From Pseudomonas viridiflava (GTDB taxonomy: Bacteria > Pseudomonadota > Gammaproteobacteria > Pseudomonadales > Pseudomonadaceae), in NCBI RefSeq assembly GCF_900580865.1, contig NZ_UTBZ01000001.1:1-64000 (forward strand): a DNA stretch of 64,000 bases, in the 5' to 3' direction. Under the pieces are notes generated by a model. The model worked only from the letters and a program-made list of their open reading frames with translations. It was not told the origin of the DNA and made no database searches. Below are positions 1-7,836 of this stretch, one piece after another. A program made the position numbers and the translations under genes. The number at the start of each line of letters is the position of its first letter. The first letter of the stretch is position 1.

Positions 1-55
1 ATCGGCGCTTGGGTGAAAGGAGGAGGGGCGAAATCTCCCACGGTCTGTGCTGCGT
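1..55 (-). promoter_or_regulatory. Possible 5' part of a glycine riboswitch, cut by the window edge
   Basis: Read on the minus strand, this stretch has GTGGGAGATTTCG, a C-rich then purine-poor stretch and finally GCGCCGAT at the edge. That resembles the opening of a glycine aptamer: the GGAGA strand of P1, a P2 arm, then the GCCGAAGG-type core. The diagnostic second half (GCAA core and CTCTCAGG strand) would lie outside the window. In related genomes glyA1 and the sarcosine oxidase genes follow next to traX, which fits a glycine-sensing leader. This is inference from partial resemblance and remembered synteny. Confidence 0.35.
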
Positions 56-110
56 CAACAGCCAGAATCGAGCCTTGTCCCTCCTCCTCCCTTCAAGTCC
101 TACCATACAA

Positions 111-194
111 GCGAGCCTGCTCGCGAAGGGGCCGGCACATCCAGCATTGAAGTTGGCTGACAGACCGCTTTCGCGAGCAGGCTCGCTCCCACAG
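111..194. repeat. Type A palindromic repeat (GCGAGCCTGCTCGCGA arms)
   Basis: Two inverted arms, GCGAGCCTGCTCGCGA on the left and its complement ending in CTCCCACAG on the right, face each other across about 50 bp of unique sequence. The arms recur at least ten times in this window, always between genes. This is a REP-pair arrangement typical of fluorescent Pseudomonas. It lies between traX and the left edge. Confidence 0.85.
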
Positions 195-197
195 GGG

Positions 198-908
198 TCA
201 GGTGTATGCCGTGCGGATGGCGAGCAGCAGGAGGAAATGCGCGGGGTAGAGGGCGTAAGCCCAGCGGCGCATTGGCGGTGGCTGGAGATGTCGCCCATGT
301 CGCAACAGGAACATTCCGAGCATGGGCGCAAACAGACAGGTGGCAATACCAAGAATGGCGACGCTGCTACCGAACCTTGCCGAGTCGTAAAGCACTTGCC
401 ACTGATTCGCTGCGAGACAAATCAATCCCGGCAGCAAGCTGAAGTACCACGGACGGCGAAACACCTGCAGCAGCACCAGCGGCAAGAGAACCCCGAAGAA
501 GCCGAACATCAGTCGTTCCGGGAAAACTATCGCCAGCACCAGCGCAGCAACGCCCAGCAATCGCGCCATGACCGAGGGATCCTGCCACCCCCGCGCCACC
601 AGTAATCCGAGCGCCAGCGTCGGCATCACATTCAGCGTATCGGGTTCAGGAATGTACAACCGGTAAGGAATTTCACTCACCGCACTGAACAGCAACAACC
701 AGCCCAGATACCGCCACTCCATCCTTCGCGAACCATCACGCGCCAGATTCGCCGCCATCGCCAGACAGAACCACGGAAACGCCAACCGCCCCGGCACGTA
801 CAGCCAATCGGCGGAGAACCCGACATATCGCAGGTGATCGAGCAACATGCTCAGCAGCGCCAGCCACTTGAGCAGATCCAGCGCGCCGTCGCGTTTTCTC
901 AGGTGCAT
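198..908 (-). CDS. TraX family membrane protein
   Basis: The predicted 236-residue protein is mostly hydrophobic with several membrane-spanning stretches. It begins with the TraX-like pattern D-x2-K-W-x-A-x5-LDH and ends with the Y-P-x-HF-x-L-L-x-A-x-R segment typical of the family (named after the F-pilin N-acetylase). The chromosomal members found in Pseudomonas are not tied to conjugation and their substrate is unknown. I chose the start MHLRKRD because the family similarity begins there; the open frame runs 30 codons further upstream without recognisable sequence. It is divergent from ltaE. In P. aeruginosa a homologue is, as I recall, also next to the threonine aldolase gene. Confidence 0.8.
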   Translation of the reverse strand: MHLRKRDGALDLLKWLALLSMLLDHLRYVGFSADWLYVPGRLAFPWFCLAMAANLARDGSRRMEWRYLGWLLLFSAVSEIPYRLYIPEPDTLNVMPTLALGLLVARGWQDPSVMARLLGVAALVLAIVFPERLMFGFFGVLLPLVLLQVFRRPWYFSLLPGLICLAANQWQVLYDSARFGSSVAILGIATCLFAPMLGMFLLRHGRHLQPPPMRRWAYALYPAHFLLLLAIRTAYT

Positions 909-1034
909 AATCGGCCTGCGTCCATGTAATGTTCTGCCAGCGACATCCCGTGTGCTCCCCGGAAGATCTTCGGTAAAGTGCGCACCATCATTGACCACGA
1001 GCCTTCACAAGAGTCTCGACCACGGAAGCCGGCC

Positions 1035-2075
1035 ATGACCGACAAGAGCCAACAATTCGCCAGCGACAACTACTCCGGTATCTGCCCTGAAGCCTGGGCT
1101 GCGATGGAGCAGGCCAACCACGGCCACCAGCGCGCTTATGGCGACGATGAATGGACCGCACGCGCGTCCGACCATTTCCGCCAGTTGTTCGAAACAGACT
1201 GCGAAGTGTTCTTCGCCTTCAACGGCACCGCCGCCAACTCGCTGGCCCTGTCGTCGCTGTGCCAGAGTTACCACAGCGTGATCTGCTCGGAAACCGCCCA
1301 CGTCGAAACCGACGAATGCGGCGCTCCGGAATTCTTTTCCAACGGCTCGAAACTGCTGATCGCCGGCACTGAAAACGGCAAGATCACCCCGCAATCGATC
1401 CGCGAAGTCGCGCTCAAGCGCCAGGACATCCACTACCCGAAACCGCGCGTGGTCACCCTGACTCAAGCCACCGAAGTCGGCAGCGTCTACACCCCGGAAG
1501 AAGTCCGCGCCATCAGCGCCACTTGCAAAGAGCTGGGCCTGCATCTGCACATGGACGGCGCGCGTTTCTCCAACGCCTGCGCATTCCTCGGCTGCTCGCC
1601 AGCGGATCTGACCTGGAAGGCCGGCGTTGATGTGTTGTGCTTTGGCGGCACGAAAAACGGCATGGCCGTGGGTGAAGCGATCCTGTTCTTCAACCACAAA
1701 CTGGCTGAAGACTTCGATTACCGCTGCAAACAGGCCGGGCAACTGGCGTCGAAAATGCGTTTCCTCTCGGCACCGTGGGTCGGCATTCTCGAAAACGACG
1801 CCTGGCTGAAATACGCACGGCACGCCAACCACTGCGCGCAACTGCTGGCAGAACTGGTCAGCGACATTCCCGGTGTCGAACTGATGTTCCCGGTGCAGGC
1901 CAACGGCGTATTCCTGCAACTCTCGGAACCGGCGATCGCCGCGCTGACCGCGAAGAACTGGCGCTTCTACACCTTCATCGGCAAGGGCGGCGCGCGCTTC
2001 ATGTGCTCCTGGGACACCGAAGAAGAACGCGTCCGCGAACTGGCACGCGACATCCGCGAAGTCATGTCCGCCTGA
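1035..2075 (+). CDS. ltaE: Low-specificity L-threonine aldolase
   Basis: This 346-residue PLP enzyme of fold type I cleaves threonine or allo-threonine to glycine and acetaldehyde, and may run in reverse on glycine. The sequence shows the cofactor aspartate in HMDGARFSN (about residues 172-180) and the PLP lysine in FGGTKNGM (K207). The start MTDKSQQF was chosen because it matches the usual N-terminus; the longer open frame has no family sequence. Its place beside the betaine catabolic genes fits a role in balancing glycine, the end product of betaine demethylation. A type B palindromic repeat follows the stop codon closely. Confidence 0.93.
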   Translation: MTDKSQQFASDNYSGICPEAWAAMEQANHGHQRAYGDDEWTARASDHFRQLFETDCEVFFAFNGTAANSLALSSLCQSYHSVICSETAHVETDECGAPEFFSNGSKLLIAGTENGKITPQSIREVALKRQDIHYPKPRVVTLTQATEVGSVYTPEEVRAISATCKELGLHLHMDGARFSNACAFLGCSPADLTWKAGVDVLCFGGTKNGMAVGEAILFFNHKLAEDFDYRCKQAGQLASKMRFLSAPWVGILENDAWLKYARHANHCAQLLAELVSDIPGVELMFPVQANGVFLQLSEPAIAALTAKNWRFYTFIGKGGARFMCSWDTEEERVRELARDIREVMSA

Positions 2076-2094
2076 CCTGACGCGACACCCTCCC

Positions 2095-2179
2095 CTGTAG
2101 GAGCTGCCGCAGGCTGCGATCTTTTGATTTGTTTTTAAGATCAAGATCAAAAGATCGCAGCCTTCGGCAGCTCCTACAG
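2095..2179. repeat. Type B palindromic repeat (CTGTAGGAGCTGCCG / GATCTTTTGAT)
   Basis: An almost perfect inverted repeat: CTGTAGGAGCTGCCGCAGG then CTGCGATCTTTTGAT, a short A/T-rich centre, and the complement. Similar copies lie at 23040, 43252 and 59654, with a composite half copy at 6111. Transcribed, it would form a very long hairpin just after ltaE. Confidence 0.85.
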
Positions 2180-2251
2180 AGATTGCGTTGCCCTTGGTCT
2201 ACATTGTCTGTCGAGCCCTTCGCTCACATAACAATAAGCAGGAGCATCGGC

Positions 2252-3076
2252 ATGTCGTTACAAGGCAAAACCCTGTTCATCACCGGCGCCAGCCGTGGCA
2301 TTGGCCGTGAGATTGCGCTGCGTGCCGCGAAGGACGGGGCCAATATCGTTATTGCGGCGAAAAGCGCCGAACCCCACGCCAAACTGCCCGGCACCATTCA
2401 CAGTGTCGCAGCGGAAGTCGAGGCGGCGGGCGGCAAGGCGCTGGCCTTGCAGGTGGATGTGCGTGATGAGGATGCCGTGCAGCAGGCGCTGGCGCAGGCC
2501 AATGAGCACTTCGGCGGCATCGATGCGCTGGTGAACAACGCCGGGGCGATCAAGCTCACGGGTGTGCAGCACATCGAACTCAAGCGTTTCGACCTGATGC
2601 ACCAGATCAACACTCGCGCGGTGCTGCTGTGCAGTCAGGCTGCCCTGCCCTATCTGAAGAAATCCGCCGGACACATTCTCAACCTGTCGCCGCCGCTGAA
2701 TCTGGCAAGCAAGTGGTTTGCGCAATTCAGCCCGTACACGGTGACCAAGTACGGCATGAGCATGCTGACGCTGGGGATGAGTGAGGAATTTGCCGGTTAC
2801 GGCATCAGCGTCAATTCGCTGTGGCCGCAGACGATGATTGCCACGGCGGCGATTGAGTTTCAGCTGGGCAGCCGGGAGTCGTTCAAACAGGCGCGAACGC
2901 CAGAGATTATGGCGGATGCAGCGCATGTGATTCTGGATAGCAGCGGGCGGCGGATTACCGGGCGGTTGTTGATTGATGAGGAAATTTTGCGGGAGAGCGG
3001 TGTGACGGAGTTCGGTCAATATCGCTTTGATCGAGAAAGCGACGCGGCACTAATGCCGGATTTGTTTATCGACTGA
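2252..3076 (+). CDS. SDR family oxidoreductase (HSDL2-like)
   Basis: A 274-residue short-chain dehydrogenase. It has the dinucleotide-binding motif TGASRGIG (residues 11-18), NNAG (95-98) and the catalytic Y-x3-K pair in PYTVTKYG (Y162, K166). The residue before the usual catalytic serine region reads LNLSPPLN (about 143-150), the form seen in the hydroxysteroid dehydrogenase-like 2 group; these bacterial members are often annotated only as SDR. The substrate is unknown. The start MSLQGK is preceded by AGGAG at a suitable distance; upstream codons run through the type B repeat and are not likely translated. It stands alone between two repeat blocks, so no operon partner hints at the pathway. 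Confidence 0.85.
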   Translation: MSLQGKTLFITGASRGIGREIALRAAKDGANIVIAAKSAEPHAKLPGTIHSVAAEVEAAGGKALALQVDVRDEDAVQQALAQANEHFGGIDALVNNAGAIKLTGVQHIELKRFDLMHQINTRAVLLCSQAALPYLKKSAGHILNLSPPLNLASKWFAQFSPYTVTKYGMSMLTLGMSEEFAGYGISVNSLWPQTMIATAAIEFQLGSRESFKQARTPEIMADAAHVILDSSGRRITGRLLIDEEILRESGVTEFGQYRFDRESDAALMPDLFID

Positions 3077-3078
3077 AA

Positions 3079-3387
3079 AGCCCCTCACCCTAGCCCTCTC
3101 CCAGAGGGAGAGGGGACTGATTGGGGGATATTTGAGAATTACGCCGACATGAAACTGCTTCGCCGAATCCATAATCGACAAGGTCTTTCAGGTCGGTGTA
3201 GAACGCCAGACACCCCGGTCGGCCCCTCCCAGAGGGAGAGGGCGCTGATTGGGGGATGTTCGAGGAATACGTCGACTTGAATCTGCTTTGCCGAATCCAT
3301 AATCGATAAGGTCTTTCAGGTCGATGTACAGCGCCAGACACCTCGGTCGGCCCCCTCTCCCTCTGGGAGAGGGCTGGGGTGAGGGGC
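3079..3387. repeat. Type C repeat block (CCCTCACCC...GAGAGGG), several copies
   Basis: The stretch consists of repeated segments that start or end with CCCCTCACCCTAGCCCTCTC and AGAGGGAGAGGGG, with inverted arms at both ends and an internal direct duplication of about 140 bp (a segment reading CCGAATCCATAATCGA occurs twice). The block fills the gap between the SDR gene and gbcB and could also act as a transcription stop for both converging genes. No protein-coding potential is visible. Confidence 0.85.
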
Positions 3388-3413
3388 AAGCCGTACGCCA
3401 AAATTCGCCCCAC

Positions 3414-4514
3414 TCAAAAATCGATTCGCACATCTCCCTTCGGCACGCTGCAGCACGACAAGATAAACCCTTCAGCCTCGTCGTCCTCGGTAATCCCGCC
3501 GTTGTGTTCCATCTCCACTTCGCCCCCTAGCTTCAATACCTTGCACGTCCCGCAAATCCCCATGCCGCATGCTTTCGGAATCATCAAGCCAAGCTTGGCC
3601 GCTGCCGCATGCACGGTCTCACCCGGTGCCACACGAATGCTCTTGCCGGACGAAGTGAATTCCACCTGATGCAGATCCGCCGCATCGATTTCCGGCGCAT
3701 CCGCAGCCTGCTCGGCCTGTTCCACTGCATCGGCACGGGCTTCCGGTGGCGTGGCACCGAAGGATTCCTCGTGATAACGCGACATGTCATACCCGGCCAC
3801 TTCCAGCAAACGCTTGACCGCATTCATGTACGGCGTCGGCCCGCAGCAGAACACTTCGCGCTCGAGGAAGTCCGGCACCATCAATTCCAGCATCTTGTGG
3901 TTCAGGTAACCGCGATAACCGGCCCATGGTTCGCCCAAGCCGTGCTTCTCGCAAATCAGGTGCAGGCTGAAGTTGTCGATCCGCGACGCCATGTGTTCCA
4001 GCTCGCGGTGATAGATGATGTCCTTCGGCGAGCGCGCGCTGTGGATAAAGGTCATGTCGACGTTGGCGTTGGTGTCGTAAAACCAGCGCGCCATCGACAT
4101 GCACGGCGTGATGCCGACGCCACCGCTCAGGTACAGGACTTTCGGGCTCGGAAAGTCGATGGCATTGAACAGCCCGACCGGCCCGTGCACCGCCAACTCT
4201 TGTCCCTCGTGAAGCGTGTCGTGCAGCCAGTTGGACACCTTGCCCCCCGGCACGCGCTTGATCGTCACCGAAAAGCTGTACGGCACCGACGGCGAACTGG
4301 AAATGGTGTAGGAGCGCATGATCGGCTGGCCTTCGATTTCCAGCTCCAGGGTCACGAACTGCCCGGGCTTGAAGAAGAACAGGATCGGCTGGTCAGCCAT
4401 AAAGCAGAAGGTGCGCACGTCCCAGGTTTCCTGGATGACTTTGACGCAACGGACGATGTGTCGGCCATTGGCCCAGGTCTGGGTGGTGACCGGATTCAGG
4501 AAGCTGTTGGACAT
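3414..4514 (-). CDS. gbcB: Glycine betaine monooxygenase, reductase component GbcB
   Basis: A 366-residue electron-transfer protein that passes electrons from NAD(P)H through flavin and a plant-type [2Fe-2S] centre to the Rieske oxygenase GbcA. From N to C: a flavin domain with RSYTISSSP; a nucleotide-binding domain with YLSGGVGITPC; a linker rich in Ala and Glu; and a C-terminal ferredoxin domain with the cysteine cluster CGMGICGTC and a later Cys near the end (SCCSV). The ATG at 4514 is preceded by GGAG at good spacing; a GTG four codons earlier is open but badly placed. It is divergent from gbcA, with a shared 297-bp promoter region, as in other Pseudomonas. One exact DnaA-box sequence lies inside the gene at 4040-4048. 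Confidence 0.95.
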   Translation of the reverse strand: MSNSFLNPVTTQTWANGRHIVRCVKVIQETWDVRTFCFMADQPILFFFKPGQFVTLELEIEGQPIMRSYTISSSPSVPYSFSVTIKRVPGGKVSNWLHDTLHEGQELAVHGPVGLFNAIDFPSPKVLYLSGGVGITPCMSMARWFYDTNANVDMTFIHSARSPKDIIYHRELEHMASRIDNFSLHLICEKHGLGEPWAGYRGYLNHKMLELMVPDFLEREVFCCGPTPYMNAVKRLLEVAGYDMSRYHEESFGATPPEARADAVEQAEQAADAPEIDAADLHQVEFTSSGKSIRVAPGETVHAAAAKLGLMIPKACGMGICGTCKVLKLGGEVEMEHNGGITEDDEAEGFILSCCSVPKGDVRIDF

Positions 4515-4583
4515 GCTGTTCTCCACGGCCGACTGTCGGCCTTCATGTGGCGATTCTGCGTATAGCGCAGACCGCCCGTTTAC

Positions 4584-4620
4584 CTATCCGCGACATCGGC
4601 ATACTTATCGCGACCAGCCC
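4584..4620. promoter_or_regulatory. Candidate GbdR site in the gbcA-gbcB divergent promoter
   Basis: Two similar segments, CTATCCGCGACATCGG and CTTATCGCGACCAGCC, place the core CGAC exactly 20 bp apart (4591 and 4611). AraC-type activators often bind such direct repeats two helical turns apart. A comparable pair occurs at 27041-27082 before cbcX, and ATCCGCGACA recurs at 14972-14981 before the dipeptidase operon. gbcA and cbcX are known targets of GbdR in P. aeruginosa. That these are the contact sites is inference. Confidence 0.4.
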
Positions 4621-4811
4621 CCAACCACCGGGGGTTGCGCGTCGGGAACAGATTGCACCATGTCGCCCATGGATAAGGTTCCGCCCCGCGCCGGCCCCAC
4701 ACTCGCCCCAACACCAAGACAGCTTCTTTACACCTTGCGTAGCAACCGTTAGCAGCACACCTGATCAGCCACTTTTCGCCGGCCACGCAGATGGCCATGA
4801 GGATCACATCG

Positions 4812-6107
4812 ATGGACGTCACCGCAAAAATCAGCCTGGGCGATCCGCTGGAACCCGCACGCAAGGCCACCGCACAAATGCTCCAGGAGCGCGAGCGCAC
4901 CTTTTCCCTGCCGCAACCGTTCTATAGCGACGAGCGGCTGTTCGATATCGACATGCAGGAGATCTTCCAGAAAGAGTGGTTGATCGCCGGCATGACCTGC
5001 GAGATCCCGGCCAAGGGCAACTACCTGACCCTGCAGATCGGCAAGAACCCGATCATCGTCATCCGTGGCGCCGAGGGCGTGGTGCATGCGTTCCACAACG
5101 TCTGCCGCCACCGTGGCTCGCGCCTGTGCACCAGTGAAAAAGGCAAGGTCGCAAAACTGGTCTGCCACTACCACCAGTGGACCTATGAGCTGGACGGTCG
5201 CCTGCTGTTCGCCGGCACCGAAATGGGCGCCGACTTCGACATGAAGCAGTACGGCCTGAAACCGGTGAACGTGAAGACCGCCGGCGGCTATATCTTTATC
5301 AGCCTGGCGGAGAACCCGCCGGCCATTGATGACTTCCTGTCGACGCTGAACCACTACATGGAACCGTATGACATGGAGAACACCAAGGTGGCGATCACCA
5401 CCACCTTGATGGAAAAGGCCAACTGGAAACTGGTGCTGGAAAACAACCGCGAGTGCTACCACTGCAACGCGTCGCACCCGGAACTGCTGAAAACCCTGCT
5501 GGAATGGGACGACGTCACCGACCCGCGCGCCGATCAGGCGTTCAAGGATCACGTCGCCGCCTCCGCTGCTGCCTGGGAAGCCGAGAAGATCCCTTACGCC
5601 CACGCCAGTTTCGGCCTGCGCAACCGCATCGTGCGCATGCCGCTACTCAAAGGCACCGTGTCGATGACCCTCGACGGCAAACAGGGCTGCGCAAAACTGA
5701 TGGGCCGCATCAAGAACCCGGACCTCGGCTCGATGCGCATCCTGCACCTGCCGCACTCGTGGAACCACTGCATGGGCGATCACATCATCGTCTTCACCGT
5801 GTGGCCGATCAGCGCGCAGGAAACCATGGTCACCACCAAGTGGATCGTGCACAAGGATGCGGTTGAGGGCGTGGATTACGACGTCGAGCGCATGCGCCAG
5901 GTGTGGGATGCGACCAACGATCAGGATCGGCGTCTGGCTGAGGAAAACCAGCGCGGGATCAACTCGACCGCTTATCAGCCTGGGCCTTATTCGAAGACGT
6001 ATGAGTTTGGCGTGGTCAACTTCGTCGATTGGTACAGCGAGCGCTTGCTGAACAACCTCGGCGCCGAGCCGGCGCCGTACCTCAAAGGCGTGCCTGTGCA
6101 GGGCTGA
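4812..6107 (+). CDS. gbcA: Glycine betaine monooxygenase, Rieske oxygenase component GbcA
   Basis: A 431-residue terminal oxygenase that, with GbcB, removes the first methyl group of glycine betaine, giving dimethylglycine and formaldehyde. The Rieske cluster ligands are C98-x-H100 (NVCRHRG) and C118-x2-H121 (VCHYHQW). The mononuclear iron site is seen in NRECYHCNASH, about residue 215. The chosen start MDVTAK follows a GAGG at about 9 bp; an in-frame ATG seven codons upstream is the alternative. The preceding 300 bp carry the candidate GbdR repeats. Length and sequence match the GbcA family well. Confidence 0.95.
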   Translation: MDVTAKISLGDPLEPARKATAQMLQERERTFSLPQPFYSDERLFDIDMQEIFQKEWLIAGMTCEIPAKGNYLTLQIGKNPIIVIRGAEGVVHAFHNVCRHRGSRLCTSEKGKVAKLVCHYHQWTYELDGRLLFAGTEMGADFDMKQYGLKPVNVKTAGGYIFISLAENPPAIDDFLSTLNHYMEPYDMENTKVAITTTLMEKANWKLVLENNRECYHCNASHPELLKTLLEWDDVTDPRADQAFKDHVAASAAAWEAEKIPYAHASFGLRNRIVRMPLLKGTVSMTLDGKQGCAKLMGRIKNPDLGSMRILHLPHSWNHCMGDHIIVFTVWPISAQETMVTTKWIVHKDAVEGVDYDVERMRQVWDATNDQDRRLAEENQRGINSTAYQPGPYSKTYEFGVVNFVDWYSERLLNNLGAEPAPYLKGVPVQG

Positions 6108-6110
6108 TCA

Positions 6111-6187
6111 AAATCAAAAGATCGCAGCCTTCGGCAGCTCCTACAGGTGGAATGCGCTCCCCTGTAGGAGTGAGCCTGCTCGCGATA
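6111..6187. repeat. Composite repeat: half of type B joined to half of type A
   Basis: AAATCAAAAGATCGCAGCC and TTCGGCAGCTCCTACAG (right half of type B) are followed by a spacer and then CCTGTAGGAGTGAGCCTGCTCGCGA (left half of type A; given here in parts, the whole lies at 6161-6186). The two repeat families therefore share the CTGTAGGAG/CTCCTACAG edge and can combine into mixed pairs. Confidence 0.75.
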
Positions 6188-6289
6188 GCTATTCCACATT
6201 CACCCCACCCCTAAACCTTGATTGCACAATTTCTGATCAACCACCCCGCACCCTATACCCACCAAGCCTCCCAGCCTTCCGCAAACAAG

Positions 6290-6839
6290 TTACCCACACA
6301 CCCACCCACAGCAAATGGGGGTAACTGTGGATGAACGGAAAAATAACTCGCTGATTTGTGAAGAAAAATCGTGACTTATCCAGAAGCACGGTTTGCAAGA
6401 CCTATTGGTTGATTTTTGATCACATTCTTGTAAGCCACGCTCTGCATGGCCTGTAGAGGATGGCAAACACGTTATCCACAGAAGCGCCAACAGAGTTCGG
6501 GGGTAACTTTGCCTTGTCTGTGGAAAAGCGTTGGAGGCTGTGTGAAATCGAGGTTTGCGCGGGAATTTAGTCCGGAAACTGACGAATTGACTGTTTTTTG
6601 ATCACACTCTCGAAAGCCACGGTTTGTATGGGATTCAGCGGATAGCGAACATCTTATCCACAGAAGCGCCAACAGAGATTGGGGGCAACTATCCAAGTTA
6701 TCCTGGCGAAAAAGCTCTGAAAATCCGTGACTTAGACTGGTTGTTTTTTGATCGGAGGGCTGCAGGGCTTGATTGGCGTGGGGTGTAGAGAGGGGCAAAC
6801 ATGTTATCCACAGATCCGCCAACAGGGATTGTGGGTAAA
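6290..6839. repeat. Array of diverged repeats with DnaA boxes, 182-bp period
   Basis: Four related blocks start at 6290, 6472, 6654 and 6804 (spacing 182, 182 and 150 bp). Each opens with TTATCCACAGAAGCGCCAAC or a variant and closes about 36 bp later with GGGGGTAAC or a variant, so the edges TTAYCC and GGGTAA form a dyad. The first nine bases are exact TTATCCACA in blocks 2-4 and TTACCCACA in block 1. Between them lies a second shared block (TTTTTGATCA, then AAGCCACG and CAAACA) just before each next box. Near-matches to the box also occur at 6326, 6376 and 6519. This fills most of the 950-bp gap between gbcA and etfB. Because 182 is not a multiple of three, the minus-strand open frames seen here are unlikely to be genes. 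Confidence 0.8.
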
Positions 6840-6865
6840 CCGCTACCCTCATCGGAACGCCGCCC

Positions 6866-7054
6866 GCCCAGCCCTCTCCCGGAGGGAGAGGGAGCCGACC
6901 GAGGTGTATTGGAAAAATGCAGCGACCTGCGACTTATGCGGTGTCCTTAGCTTGGCCAGACCTGAGTTCACGCCGATCTCTCAGGTCGATGTAACGCTTG
7001 AGCACGCCACCGTAGGTCCCCTCTCCCTCCGGGAGAGGGCTAGGGTGAGGGGCT
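6866..7054. repeat. Type C repeat pair
   Basis: Inverted arms GCCCTCTCCCGGAGGGAGAG at the left and CCCTCTCCCTCCGGGAGAGG at the right flank about 130 bp of spacer. It ends three bases before the etfB stop codon, so it lies at the 3' end of the leftward dgc-etf operon and may serve as its transcription stop. Confidence 0.8.
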
Positions 7055-7056
7055 TT

Positions 7057-7827
7057 TCAGCGAACCACACCTTCTTCAATCAGCAACTTGAGGATCGCTT
7101 CAGCACCGGCCTGCGCGGTGACTCCCTTGAGCACCTGCCCCCCGCCACCACTGGCCTTGGCCGTCGCGGCCTTCATCCGGTCTGCCCCGCTTTTGGCCTT
7201 GATCACCTTCAAGCGTTTCGGCCGTGGCTTGGCCGCTTGCAAAGTGGCAACCGCGAGCAACTCATCGTCCACCACCTCCACATCTTCAGCCTCCAAAACA
7301 CCCCGTCGCGCCGGCCCATAAGCACTCTGCCGAGGTTTCGGCGCAGCGTTATCCACAGTCGCGAGAAACGGCAACTTCACCTTCAACCGCCGCCGCTGCC
7401 CACGCGGCAAGGCTTGCAGGACCAGCGCCGAACCGTCATTGATCGACTCGACCTGCGCCAGCCCGACCACCAACGGCCAGCCCAGTCCTTCGGCGAGCAA
7501 AAACGGTAACATCCCCGAACCTTCGCCGGTTTCCGCCTGGCTACCGGTCAGCACCACTTGCGCCCCCGCATCGCGCAGATACGCGGTCAGCGCCGGCAAC
7601 GCATCGGCGCCAGCCGGTTGCTCCAGCACGTGCATCTGCTCAAGACCCATGCCCAAATAGGCGCGCAATGCCGGCTCCGCGACATCCCCGGCATGCAGCA
7701 CTTGCAGGTTATCCCCAGCCAGTTGCAAACCCAGTTCCACGGCGCGCGCATCCTGATCAGCACGGCGTGGCCGACCGGAAGTCGGGTGAGCGCCGATGGA
7801 AACCAGACTGATAACTTTCGTGTTCAT
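7057..7827 (-). CDS. etfB: Electron transfer flavoprotein, beta subunit (dimethylglycine pathway)
   Basis: A 256-residue ETF beta-type protein. It carries the family pattern with ALRAYLGMGLEQMHVLE, the TGSQAETGEGSGMLP loop that normally contacts AMP, and the recognition-loop region before PLVVGLAQVES. The C-terminal third is rich in Lys and Ala (KPRPKRLKVIKAKSG) and is less conserved than in the housekeeping ETF. It follows etfA by 9 bp in the same operon as dgcA and dgcB, which points to it taking electrons from dimethylglycine demethylation rather than from fatty acid oxidation. An exact DnaA box lies within it (7349-7357) where the codons spell VDNA. Confidence 0.88.
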   Translation of the reverse strand: MNTKVISLVSIGAHPTSGRPRRADQDARAVELGLQLAGDNLQVLHAGDVAEPALRAYLGMGLEQMHVLEQPAGADALPALTAYLRDAGAQVVLTGSQAETGEGSGMLPFLLAEGLGWPLVVGLAQVESINDGSALVLQALPRGQRRRLKVKLPFLATVDNAAPKPRQSAYGPARRGVLEAEDVEVVDDELLAVATLQAAKPRPKRLKVIKAKSGADRMKAATAKASGGGGQVLKGVTAQAGAEAILKLLIEEGVVR

Positions 7828-7836
7828 AGCGTTTCC

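Noticed and set aside
6290..6852. Two minus-strand open frames over the DnaA-box array, with repeated LLALLWI...CDQK-like translations
   Set aside because: The similarity comes from the DNA repeat. Its 182-bp period is not a multiple of three, so the repeats fall in changing frames; no ribosome site or family match.
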